64,000 nt of DNA from Streptomyces sp. S4.7. Its GTDB lineage: Bacteria; Actinomycetota; Actinomycetes; Streptomycetales; Streptomycetaceae. Location of the stretch: assembly GCF_010384365.1 (NCBI RefSeq), contig NZ_CP048397.1, positions 5,952,001-6,016,000 of the forward strand. Direction: 5' to 3'. How positions within the stretch are numbered: position 1 is the stretch's first letter; each line of letters opens with the position of its first letter. Made by a program: the position numbers and the translations under genes. Below the pieces are notes generated by a model, which saw nothing but the letters and a program-made list of their open reading frames with translations, made no database searches and was not told where the DNA came from. This document shows positions 16,855 to 27,688 of the stretch, piece after piece.

Positions 16855-17155
16855 GGCGGCGAGAGTAGCGCCGAATTTCGATTCCGTGCACACGTATCTC
16901 GCGGACCGGACCTCGCGGACCGGACCCCGGCCGGTTGGCCGGGGCTCTGCTCACGTGTGCAGGATCCGCCGGTCGATGTCCGCGGTCATGTTCCGCATCG
17001 TCACGCGGAACTGCTCCGCTCGATGCGTACCCTGCACAACTGGTCCAGCATCACTGGTAGTTACTCCCCCAGCCCAGAGGGTGAGCCAGTACAGCGGGCA
17101 GGTGTACCGGAGTAGGCCCTGGTGAAGCCCGCAATACGGCCCGGACGCTGGGCGC

Positions 17156-17599
17156 ATGCCATCCCCGCAGGCCCAAGAGGCCGTCACCGTACGTGTGTTC
17201 ACTCAGCGGTTCTCCGCCACCAGGCGAGGCGCGCGGCTCGCGCGGAGACTCGCCACACAGCAGCTCGACGCGTGGGGCATCCCCTACGGCTCCGAGCCGT
17301 CCGACGCGGCGGCCCTCGTCGTCGCCGAACTGGCGGCGAACGCCGTCCTGCACGGCCGGGTCCCCGGGCGGGACTTCGGGCTGCGGCTCGCGTACAACAC
17401 GGCCAAGGGCCTCGTACGGATCGAGGTGAGCGACACCCACAGCGCGATGCCGGCGCGAGCGCCCCGCGGTGCCGCTCCCGACGAGGAGCGGGGCCGCGGG
17501 CTCGTGGACGCCATCGCCGTGCAATGGGGCATCAGCGGACGGTCGGGTCCGGGGAAGACCGTGTGGGCCTACGTGCCGGCCTCGCGGGAGGAGGTCTGA
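17156..17599 (+). CDS. RsbW-like ATP-binding (HATPase) regulator
   Basis: 147 residues. The N box is VVAELAANAVLHGRVPGRDF and the later boxes are VRIEVSDTHSAMP and EERGRGLVDAIAVQWGI, with no dimerisation or sensor domain. This is the small anti-sigma-factor/serine-kinase type abundant in Streptomyces. The ATG at 17156 is the natural start. It converges with the DUF899 gene. No cognate anti-anti-sigma gene is next to it; a PP2C phosphatase is at 45129 but far away. Confidence 0.9.
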   Translation: MPSPQAQEAVTVRVFTQRFSATRRGARLARRLATQQLDAWGIPYGSEPSDAAALVVAELAANAVLHGRVPGRDFGLRLAYNTAKGLVRIEVSDTHSAMPARAPRGAAPDEERGRGLVDAIAVQWGISGRSGPGKTVWAYVPASREEV

Positions 17600-17627
17600 G
17601 CGGGCCGACGCCTTCGGCGCGGGCGCG

Positions 17628-18407
17628 TCAGTGGTGGCCCTGTCGGCCGAGGGTCTGCTCGGGGGTCGCGCCGGGACGGGTCCACTGCGGAACGGGGCGG
17701 CCGGTCGGGCCCCAGGTGGCGTTCCCGTCCGCGTCCGAGCGCCAGTACCAGCACGGGTCCTGTCCCTCGGGCCGCCCCTCGGGGTTGTCCTCCCACGCCT
17801 CTCCCCGGCCGTAGGGCGTCATGTCGAGCAGGGCGAAGGATCCGCTGGCCGGCTCGTTGCCGCGGCCCGTCGTGGAGTAGGTGAGGAACACGCGCTCGCC
17901 GTCGCGCAAGAAGGAGGTGAGGTAACCCATGGCGCCGCCGACCGGCTCGTCCACACCGCGTACCGAGTACCAGGGCTGGGTGTAGCCCATGAACTCGACG
18001 AAGGGGGCGACCTCGTCCCACGCGCCCGTGGTCAGCACGGCGTAGGAGACGCCGCGGGCGTTGAGGTAGACGGCGTCCTTCACCTGCCAGGCCGTGACGG
18101 TGCAGCCCTCGCACTGCCCCTGGTGCGGCGCGCCGTCGTGCCACATGTGCTTGTAGACCAGCAGCTCGTCGCGGCCCTGGAACAGGTCGATGAACGGGAC
18201 CGGGCCGTCGGGTCCGACGACCTCGACCGTCCCGTCGAACTCGACCATCGGCAGCCGGCGGCGGGCCGCGGCGATCGCGTCGCCCTCGTGGGTGTGGGCC
18301 TTCTCGCGGATCAGCAGCTCGTCGCGCGCCGCCTGCCAGGTGGCCCGGTCGACGACCGGCGGCTTTCCGGGGAGGTCGCTGCTCGCGTTGCCGGATGTGG
18401 TGGTCAT
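17628..18407 (-). CDS. DUF899 thioredoxin-like family protein
   Basis: 259 residues. Family blocks are RATWQAARDELLIREKAHTH, RRRLPMVEFDG, DLFQGRDELLVYKHMWH, CEGCTVTAWQ and VFLTYSTTGRG. The fold is thioredoxin-like; GQCEGC supplies a C-x-x-C in the position of a redox motif. No defined substrate is known to me. The ATG at 18407 has GGAGG 5 bases upstream; the longer open frame has no ribosome site. Confidence 0.9.
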   Translation of the reverse strand: MTTTSGNASSDLPGKPPVVDRATWQAARDELLIREKAHTHEGDAIAAARRRLPMVEFDGTVEVVGPDGPVPFIDLFQGRDELLVYKHMWHDGAPHQGQCEGCTVTAWQVKDAVYLNARGVSYAVLTTGAWDEVAPFVEFMGYTQPWYSVRGVDEPVGGAMGYLTSFLRDGERVFLTYSTTGRGNEPASGSFALLDMTPYGRGEAWEDNPEGRPEGQDPCWYWRSDADGNATWGPTGRPVPQWTRPGATPEQTLGRQGHH

Positions 18408-18838
18408 GGAGTCCTCCGTGGTGTCTGGTGCCGTACGACGCCGTACGACGCTCACCAGTACCGACTCGCGGCCCGGCCGAAACTCATCGCCCGAGTTCAC
18501 GGACGCGGCGCCGGGCATGTTCGCGACCTCGTGGACGGCCCCCCGTCACGTGGCGCGAGTCGATCGACGAGGCCGCGCGTACGAGCCGTGCGCCCGGACC
18601 GCTCGTGCTCCCGCCGGACCGATCCGGGCCACCGGGAGGGCCGGGCGCACGGCGGCGGCCACCGCCGAAATCCAGGCGGCGGCCGGGCTGAGCCGCCCCG
18701 GCCCGCCGCCCAGGTCAGGCGCGTACCGGGTGCGGATCTGAAACCGATCAGATATGAAGAAGCGCCGGTCACCGCGCCGCATTAGCGTGACGTCCATGGA
18801 GGCCGCGGAGGCGGCCCCTACTGACACATGGAGTCACG

Positions 18839-21244
<2,406 letters not shown>

Positions 21245-21368
21245 CGGGAGCGGGTCGTTCGGCTTGTTCCGGACTGGTCCGCCCGCGCCCCGTGTCGCTG
21301 TTGGGCCGAACGGGTGAGGCGCGGGAGGATGGCCGCATGCAGACACAGCATGCGAGAGGGGTGATCCG

Positions 21369-21770
21369 GTGAGCAGGTACGGCGGTCACGACAGGTACGA
21401 CGCCACCGACGAGCAGTGGGAGGGCCTGGCCCAGGTCGTTCCGCTGCGCGGGCGCAACGAGTGGCCCTCGCGCGTCGACCACCGGACGATCCCCGAGGAG
21501 TACGCCGAGGAACAGCGGCGATTCGTCGTGCTGCGGGTGCGGGTCTTCGCCGACGCGCGGGATGTCGCGGAGCATCTGATCGCGCAGATCCCGGTGCTCC
21601 TCGACCTGACCGGTGCCGAGACCGACGTGGCCAAACGCATCCTGGACTTCAGCAGCGGGGTCGTATTCGGGCTCGGCAGCGGTATGCACCGGGTCGAGCG
21701 GAACGTCTTCCTGCTCGCGCCGATCGGCACCGAGGTGGAAGGGATCGCGGCGGCGGTCCAGCAGCCCTGA
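21369..21770 (+). CDS. SepF-like cell-division protein paralogue
   Basis: 133 residues. The C-terminal SepF domain is recognisable from FVVLRVRVFADARDVAEHL, LDLTGAETDVAKRILDF, SSGVVFGLGSGMHRVERNVF and LLAP. SepF anchors FtsZ to the membrane; Streptomyces has extra SepF-like proteins (SflA/SflB) that modulate division, and this could be one. The usual N-terminal amphipathic helix is not obvious. GTG 21369 follows GAGAGGGG. The division cluster is not nearby. Confidence 0.85.
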   Translation: MSRYGGHDRYDATDEQWEGLAQVVPLRGRNEWPSRVDHRTIPEEYAEEQRRFVVLRVRVFADARDVAEHLIAQIPVLLDLTGAETDVAKRILDFSSGVVFGLGSGMHRVERNVFLLAPIGTEVEGIAAAVQQP

Positions 21771-21831
21771 GGGGAGACCTGGTGGCCCTGATTGACCGGG
21801 GGCGCCGGACGCACCTGATACACCTGGATCC

Positions 21832-22203
21832 GTGACGGAACCGGATGTACAGGGATTGCAGCGCAGGCTGGTGGAGTTCGCGGCGGCACGGGAGTGGGAG
21901 CCTTACCACACTCCGAAGAACCTGGCCGCGGCGCTGAGCGTCGAGGCGTCCGAACTGCTGGAGATCTTCCAGTGGTTGACGCCCGAGCAGTCGGCACGGG
22001 TGATGGACGACCCCGGGACGGCGCACCGCGTGCGGGACGAGGTCGCGGACGTGCTGGCGTATCTGCTCCAGTTCTGCGACGTGTTGGGGGTCGACGCGCT
22101 CACCGCGCTCTCCGAGAAGATCGACCGCAACGAGCTGCGCTTCCCGCCTTCTTCCCCTTCGTCCTCCGCCCCCACCTCTCCCTCACCGTCCACGTCCGAC
22201 TGA
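21832..22203 (+). CDS. MazG-like nucleotide pyrophosphohydrolase
   Basis: 123 residues. The catalytic helix pattern is present: SVEASELLEIFQWLTPEQ (ExxE) and VRDEVADVLAYLLQFCDVL (ExxD), typical of the RS21-C6/dCTPase-like branch that cleaves (d)NTPs to monophosphates. The last 20 residues are a Ser/Pro/Thr tail. GTG 21832 lacks a strong ribosome site. Confidence 0.9.
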   Translation: MTEPDVQGLQRRLVEFAAAREWEPYHTPKNLAAALSVEASELLEIFQWLTPEQSARVMDDPGTAHRVRDEVADVLAYLLQFCDVLGVDALTALSEKIDRNELRFPPSSPSSSAPTSPSPSTSD

Positions 22204-22381
22204 TTCGTCACTCTGCGGAGTGGCCGAGTTGTTCACAACCGGCTTCCTGTCCACAGATTTCCGAATTCCTCTGGTCTTCCTGTTGCCGACACCTCACTCT
22301 GGGTAATGAAGTAAGTGGGCAGGGTGTTCGAAAGACGGGGACGGACGGACAGAGACGGACATACGGAGACGGGGATGGCGA

Positions 22382-22867
22382 ATGGACGCGGAGAGGCTGA
22401 TCGGGGCCGGCCGGGTTGCCTTGGCCCGGAGCGGTGCGGCGCTGGACGTCGTGGCGGAGGCCTGGCAGGCACAGGCTCTCGCCCAGGCGATAGGGGACCA
22501 ACTGGCCCTGCACGGACCGCAGGAGCTGAGGACGGAGGCAAGGGACCTCGCTGAGACGGGCGCGCGGGGCGGCACCTCACCCGATCATCCCTCCCTGCGC
22601 GCCGGGGGGATACGGGCGGCACGGCTCTCGGTGGTGACAGACGCGCGGAGCGCACTGGCCGGGCTCGGCGTGCTGCTCGGAGAGGTGGGGATCGCGCTGG
22701 TCTCGGTGGCGTGCGGGACGGACGAGGAGGGGTTGTACTGGCAGTGCATCGAGGCCATCGACGCGGCGGACGAGTCGAACGACCGGGTGCTCGGCATGCT
22801 GCGCAAGCTCAATGAGCAGGAGGAGGTGCGCGAGCGGGTGCGCGAGACGGAGAAGGAGAGGGGGTGA
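22382..22867 (+). CDS. DUF6099 family protein, unknown function
   Basis: 161 residues, mostly helical, with the Streptomyces-family start DAERLIGAGRVALARSG, then EAWQAQALAQAIGDQLALHG and YWQCIEAIDAADESNDRVL. The C-terminus is charged (EEVRERVRETEKERG). No motif gives a function. ATG 22382 is preceded by GGGG at about 9 bases. The LLM oxidoreductase starts 97 bases downstream. Confidence 0.8.
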   Translation: MDAERLIGAGRVALARSGAALDVVAEAWQAQALAQAIGDQLALHGPQELRTEARDLAETGARGGTSPDHPSLRAGGIRAARLSVVTDARSALAGLGVLLGEVGIALVSVACGTDEEGLYWQCIEAIDAADESNDRVLGMLRKLNEQEEVRERVRETEKERG

Positions 22868-22964
22868 AGGTGATCGTGACTTCGACGACAGACGCGGCAG
22901 AGGAATGCCGAGGGCGCGGCGAGGAGGCGCGGCCGACGGGCGCCGCAAGGTGCAGGATGGATGC

Positions 22965-23915
22965 ATGGATCTTCGAATCTTCACCGAGCCCCAGCAAGGG
23001 GCGAGCTACGAGACGCTGCTGACCGTCGCCAAGGCGACGGAAGACCTCGGCTTCGACGCCTTTTTCCGCTCCGACCACTATCTGCGGATGGGTTCCGCCG
23101 ACGGTCTTCCCGGCCCCACCGACGCCTGGATCACGCTGGCCGGTCTCGCGCGCGAGACCAGGCGGATCCGGCTCGGGACCTTGATGACCGCGGGCACCTT
23201 CCGACTGCCGGGCGTGCTCGCGATCCAGGTCGCACAGGTCGACCAGATGTCCGGCGGCCGGGTCGAACTGGGCCTGGGCGCGGGCTGGTTCGAGGAGGAG
23301 CACAAGGCGTACGGGATCCCCTTCCCCAAGGAGAAGTTCGCCCGCCTCGAGGAGCAACTGGCCATCGTCACAGGGCTGTGGGCCACGCCGACGGGCGAGA
23401 CGTTCTCGTACGACGGGACGCACTACCAACTGGCCGACTCGCCCGCGCTGCCGAAGCCGGCCCAGTCCAGGGTCCCGGTGCTGATCGGCGGACACGGCGC
23501 GACACGCACCCCGCGTCTCGCCGCGCAGTACGCGGACGAGTTCAACATCCCGTTCGCCTCGATCGAGGACAGTGAGAAGCAGTTCGGCCGTGTGCGGGAG
23601 GCGGCGGTCAAGGCCGGGCGGAAGGCCGACGACCTGGTGTATTCGACCGCGCTGGTCGCCTGCGTGGGCAGGACCGACGCGGAAGTTGCCCGCCGGGCCG
23701 CGTCCATCGGACGGGAGGTGGAGGAGCTGAAGGCGAACGGACTCGCGGGCTCGCCCGCCGAGGTCGTCGACAAGATCGGACAGTACGCGGCCGCCGGCGC
23801 GTCCCGCCTCTACTGCCAGATGCTGGACCTGGACGACCTCGACCATCTGGAACTGCTCTCCTCCCAGGTGCAGTCGCAGCTGGGCACCGGCCCGGTCGAG
23901 CAGTCACCGCGCTGA
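22965..23915 (+). CDS. LLM-class (F420-dependent) oxidoreductase
   Basis: 316 residues, a TIM-barrel luciferase-like protein: LRIFTEPQQGASYETLLTVA, RSDHYLRMG, GRVELGLGAGWFEEEHKAYG and IGGHGATRTPRLAAQYADE. This family uses F420H2 or FMNH2; the actinobacterial setting and the absence of a partner reductase favour F420. ATG 22965 gives the family N-terminus; AGGATGGATGC precedes it. The homocysteine methyltransferase starts 37 bases downstream and may be co-transcribed. The substrate is unknown. Confidence 0.92.
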   Translation: MDLRIFTEPQQGASYETLLTVAKATEDLGFDAFFRSDHYLRMGSADGLPGPTDAWITLAGLARETRRIRLGTLMTAGTFRLPGVLAIQVAQVDQMSGGRVELGLGAGWFEEEHKAYGIPFPKEKFARLEEQLAIVTGLWATPTGETFSYDGTHYQLADSPALPKPAQSRVPVLIGGHGATRTPRLAAQYADEFNIPFASIEDSEKQFGRVREAAVKAGRKADDLVYSTALVACVGRTDAEVARRAASIGREVEELKANGLAGSPAEVVDKIGQYAAAGASRLYCQMLDLDDLDHLELLSSQVQSQLGTGPVEQSPR

Positions 23916-23952
23916 GCCGAGCCGTCCGCCGGTCGAGGGCAGGGAGGCATCC

Positions 23953-24927
23953 GTGAAGCCCGTCCGTACGCTCGCCGCCGCGCTCGGCGAGGGGAGCCTT
24001 GTCCTCGACGGCGGACTCTCCGACCAACTGCGGGCGCAGGGCTGCGATCTCTCCGACGACCTGTGGTCGGCGCGGCTCCTCGCCGACGGGCCGCAGCAGA
24101 TCGAGGCGGCACACGCGGCGTATGTACGGGCGGGCGCCCAGGTGCTGATCACCGCCAGTTACCAGGCGACGTACGAGGGCTTCGCCCGCCGGGGCATCGG
24201 CCGGGACCGGGCCTCCGAGCTGCTTGCCGACAGCGTCAGCCTGGTCCGGCGGGCGGGGGCCGGGGCGGCACGGGAGATCTGGGTGGCCGCCTCGGTCGGG
24301 CCGTACGGGGCGATACTCGCCGACGGGAGTGAGTACCGGGGGCGGTACGGGCTGTCGGTGCGGGAGCTGGAGCGTTTCCACCGTCCGAGGATCGAGACGC
24401 TGGCCGCCGCCGGGCCGGACGTCCTCGCGCTGGAGACGGTGCCGGACACGGACGAGGCCGAGGCGCTGCTCGGGGCGGCCGGGGGATGCGGAGTGCCGGT
24501 GTGGCTCTCGTACACCGTCGCGGGGGACCGCACACGCGCCGGCCAGCCGCTGTCCGAGGCGTTCGCACTGGCGGCGGGCGAGGACGGCGTGATCGCGGTG
24601 GGCGTCAACTGCTGCGATCCGTCCGACGCGGACGGCGCGGTGGCGCTCGCGGCCACGATCACCGGGAAACCGGTGGTGGTGTACCCGAACAGCGGCGAGG
24701 AGTGGGACGCGAAAGCCAAACGCTGGGCGGGAGAGGGGCCGGGGGCGGGGGAGGGGAGGGGGGAGGGGCCCCTCCCCCCGGCCACCCAGCCCTCGCCCTT
24801 CCCGCCCGACCGCCTCCACACCTGGCAGGCCGCGGGCGCCCGCCTCCTCGGCGGATGCTGCCGCGTCGGCCCGGCCCGCATCACGGAGGTCGCGGCGGCG
24901 CTGGACGCGGGGCGGGCAGAGCGTTGA
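23953..24927 (+). CDS. mmuM: Homocysteine S-methyltransferase
   Basis: 324 residues, cytoplasmic, zinc-dependent TIM barrel. It has the start LVLDGGLSDQLRAQGCDL, the barrel segment GVNCCDPSDA with one zinc ligand, and GGCCRVGPARI with the paired C-terminal cysteines. It transfers a methyl group from S-methylmethionine or SAM to homocysteine. Between VVVYPNSGEEWDAKAKRWAG and the last zinc motif there is a low-complexity insertion (GEGPGAGEGRGEGPLPP) encoded by a very G-rich stretch with a perfect palindrome; it sits in the surface loop usually found there. GTG 23953 follows GGGAGG. Confidence 0.9.
   Translation: MKPVRTLAAALGEGSLVLDGGLSDQLRAQGCDLSDDLWSARLLADGPQQIEAAHAAYVRAGAQVLITASYQATYEGFARRGIGRDRASELLADSVSLVRRAGAGAAREIWVAASVGPYGAILADGSEYRGRYGLSVRELERFHRPRIETLAAAGPDVLALETVPDTDEAEALLGAAGGCGVPVWLSYTVAGDRTRAGQPLSEAFALAAGEDGVIAVGVNCCDPSDADGAVALAATITGKPVVVYPNSGEEWDAKAKRWAGEGPGAGEGRGEGPLPPATQPSPFPPDRLHTWQAAGARLLGGCCRVGPARITEVAAALDAGRAER
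24758..24779. repeat. 22-bp perfect GC palindrome and G-tracts inside mmuM
   Basis: GGGGGGAGGGG meets its exact complement with no spacer. Just upstream (24734-24768) are six G-runs of four to six bases on the coding strand, a G-quadruplex pattern within a reading frame. Confidence 0.7.
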
Positions 24928-25288
24928 CGGGCGGTGCCAAAGCGGTTCAAGGACGCGGCGACAGTACGTGACTGACCGCGTAGGGGGCCCGTTCGACGCT
25001 GTGCTCCGCGCTCCTCATGGAGCTCGCGCCGATGGCTGCGGCCATCGCCCTCCCCCTTGTCGATCGGCGTGAGCCGCGAGGGGTCTCGTTCATCCACTGG
25101 GCCCCGCGTTGTAGAGCGGACGGAGGATGTACCGCGGGCTGCCAATAGCAGCAGCCGCCCGAGGGGCGGAAACTGGACGTACGGCGACCTCCGGCCCCGG
25201 ACCCGCGCTTCCATGAATCGCTTTGCCGACCAGGACTGCTACACGGCCTTGGCCCAGATTTTTACAGACGGGCTTTCAGGCCGGGCGG
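24928..25288. other. Non-coding junction region
   Basis: 361 bases between intact mmuM and the trxB fragment. Open frames exist on both strands but none has a ribosome site or a recognisable protein. It marks the left border of the scarred region. Confidence 0.5.
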
Positions 25289-25795
25289 TCAGACGCCGGC
25301 CGGGGTGTTGTCCGGCTCGGCGGTGTTCGTGCCGCGCGTGGCGTTCTCGGTGTCGGTGAGGGCGGCGAGGTAGCGCTCGGCGTCCAGGGCGGCGGCGCAG
25401 CCGGTGCCGGCGGCGGTGATGGCCTGGCGGTAGGTGTGGTCGACGACGTCGCCTGCGGCGAAGACCCCGGGGATGTTGGTGCGGGTGGATGGGGTGTCGA
25501 CCTTGAGGTAGCCCTCGTGGTCCAGCTCCAGCTGGCCGGTGAAGAGTTCGGTGCGCGGGTCGTGTCCGATCGCGATGAACAGGCCCGTCGCGTCGAGGTC
25601 GCGGGTCTTGCCGGTGAAGGTGTCCCGCAGGACGAGGCCGGAGAGCATGCCACCCTTCTCCTTGATCTCCGCGATCTCGCTGTCGAACGCGAAGGAGATC
25701 TTGTCGTCGGCGAAGGCGCGGTTCTGCATGACCTGCGAGGCGCGGAGGGCGGAGCGGCGGTGGACGACGGTGACGGAGTTGGCGAAGGTCTGGCG
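25289..25795 (-). pseudogene. Thioredoxin reductase, C-terminal fragment
   Basis: About 168 codons corresponding to the second half of TrxB: SVTVVHRRSALRASQVMQN, LSGLVLRDTFTGKTRDL, TGLFIAIGHDPRTELFTGQL, NIPGVFAAGDVVDHTYRQA and GTGCAAALDAERYLAAL. The N-terminal FAD domain and the CxxC redox motif are gone. The fragment is cut at about 25795, where it meets a SulP transporter fragment on the other strand, so both genes lost their 5' ends at one junction. It has an acidic C-terminal tail. Not functional as a reductase. Confidence 0.88.
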
Positions 25796-27059
25796 CACCG
25801 AGGTCCTGGCCGGCATGGTCGTCGCCCTGGCCCTGATCCCCGAGGCGATCTCGTTCTCGATCATCGCCGGGGTCGACCCGGCAGTCGGCCTGTTCGCCTC
25901 GTTCACCATGGCCGTGGTCATCTCGATCGTCGGCGGACGGCGTGCGATGATCTCCGCCGCCACCGGCGCCATCGCGCTCGTGATTGCCCCCCTGAACCAC
26001 GAGCACGGCCTGGGTTACCTGATCGCCGCCGTCATCCTCGCCGGGATCATCCAGATCGCGCTCGGCATGCTCGGGGTGGCGAAGCTGATGCGGTTCGTCC
26101 CGCGCTCGGTGATGGTCGGCTTCGTCAACGCGCTGGCCATCCTGATCTTCATGGCCCAGGTCCCCGAGACCCACGACGTGCCCTGGGCGGTGTACCCGCT
26201 GATCACCGCCGGCCTCGCACTGATGGTGTTCTTCCCGTAGGTCACCAGGGTGGTCCCGGCCCCACTCGTCTCGATCGTCATCCTGACCGTGATCACGGTC
26301 GCGGCCGGCATCGCTGTGCCGACCGTGGGTGACAAGGGCGACTTGCCGTCCTCGTTGCCGGTGCCGGGCCTGCCGGACGTGCCATTCACCCTGGACACCC
26401 TGACGGCGATTGCCCCCTACGCGTTCGCGATGGCGCTGGTCGGCCTGATGGAATCGCTGATGACCGCGAAGCTCGTCGACGACATCACCGACTCCCACTC
26501 TTCCAAGACCCGCGAGTCCATCGGCCCGGTCGTCTCCGACATCCCCATGGCCGCCCTCGTCGCCGTCATGGTCATGGTGTCGTTCGCGACCTTCGACCGG
26601 CACTCCATCGCACCCAGGACCCTCAAGCGGATGCCGGCCGGTGAGATCGCCGTCATGGCCACCACCGTGATCGTGGTGGTTGCCACCGACAACCTCGCTG
26701 TCGGCGTTGTCGTCGGCTCCATCACAGCCATGGTCATCTTCGCCAAGCGCGTCGCCCACCTCGCCCATGTCACCGCCGTCACCGACCCCGACGACGCCAG
26801 GGTCGTCTACCGGGTTACCGGCGAGCTGTTCTTCGCCTCCTCCAACGACCTCGTCGGCCGGTTCGACTACGCGGGCGACCCGGAGAAGGTCGTCATCGAC
26901 CTCTCCGCCGCCCACATCTGGGACGCCTCCTCCGTGGCCGCCCTGGACGCCATCGAGACCAAGTACACCCAGCGCGGCAAGACGGTGGAGATCATCGGTC
27001 TGAACGACCCCAGTGCCGACCTCCACGGCAAGCTCACCGGCGAACTCACCAGCCACTGA
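25796..27059 (+). pseudogene. SulP-family anion transporter, 5' truncated, nonsense and internal deletion
   Basis: Reading from RTEVLAGMVVALALIPEAIS the frame encodes SulP membrane helices, then an in-frame TAG at 26238-26240 (context VFFP-stop-VTRVVPAP), then the same frame continues to a C-terminal STAS domain (KVVIDLSAAHIWDASSVAAL, EIIGLN). A second lesion is an internal in-frame deletion: KTRESIG runs straight into PVVSDIPMAALVAV, where relatives have roughly 60 more residues with two helices. The start codon is also missing. Three independent losses show a dead gene. It would have been a sulfate/bicarbonate carrier. Confidence 0.88.
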
Positions 27060-27071
27060 CGCACGCTCACC

Positions 27072-27108
27072 GCAGAGGACCCCGGCCCAACCGACCAGGG
27101 TCCTCTGC
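27072..27108 (+). terminator. Hairpin after the SulP remnant
   Basis: Perfect 11-bp stem GCAGAGGACCC/GGGTCCTCTGC (27072-27082, 27098-27108), 12 bases past the SulP stop. Confidence 0.75.
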
Positions 27109-27193
27109 TCGCCAAGAGCGGTATCTCACCCACACCGCTGCGCGGTTGTCCTGCGGAGGGCCACGGTAGGTGCCGAAGGCTCACCAGTACCTC

Positions 27194-27340
27194 TCACCGT
27201 GAACGCGCATGCCCGAGGCCCGACCCGAACTCGGTGTCGTGTGGTGGATCGAGCACCTCGCCACCGGCGTTACGCACCTTCCAGCGCATCCACCCGTGCA
27301 CGCCGTCCGTGTGCCTGGTCGAACCGAACACCAGCGCGCC
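27194..27340 (-). pseudogene. Unidentified C-terminal protein fragment
   Basis: A frame reading ALVFGSTRHTDGVHGWMRWK, VRNAGGEVLDPPHDTEFG and ending at TGA 27194-27196 looks like real protein (balanced composition, GC-rich third positions) but has no start. It abuts the MFS fragment in another frame. I do not recognise the family with confidence; a glyoxalase-like (VOC) tail is one possibility. Confidence 0.35.
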
Positions 27341-27389
27341 ACCGCCAGGCCGGCGCGCTTAGGCGTGCCAAATGCATTCCGTGGTCGGC

Positions 27390-27665
27390 GAGCGCGGCGA
27401 AGGCGGGTTGGTAGAAGGTCGCTGCCATCGCGAGGCCGGCGAGCAGCCAACCGGCGATGAGGAGCGGGAGGTTCGGGGCGGCGGCGATGATGAGGAGGCT
27501 CACGACGCCGAGGACGGAGCCTGTGGTCATGACGGTGCGCGGGCCTCGGTGATCGATGATGCGGCCGACGCGGATGCCGGCGAAAGCGGAGATGAGCAGC
27601 GCGGCGGAGAACGCCGCTGTTGTGGCGCCGGGTGGCCAGCCGGTGTCCGCGGTGATGTGGTCGGC
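27390..27665 (-). pseudogene. MFS transporter fragment
   Basis: About 92 codons covering helices 2-4 of a major facilitator: ITADTGWPPGATTAAFSAAL, GRIIDHRGPRTVMTTGSVLG (the loop 2-3 signature) and LLAGLAMAATFYQPAFAAL. The start was lost where the IS630 copy begins, and the rest was lost at 27390. The order fits IS insertion followed by deletion. Confidence 0.75.
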
Positions 27666-27688
27666 TTCGTAAGTCCTTCGGGGGTTGA

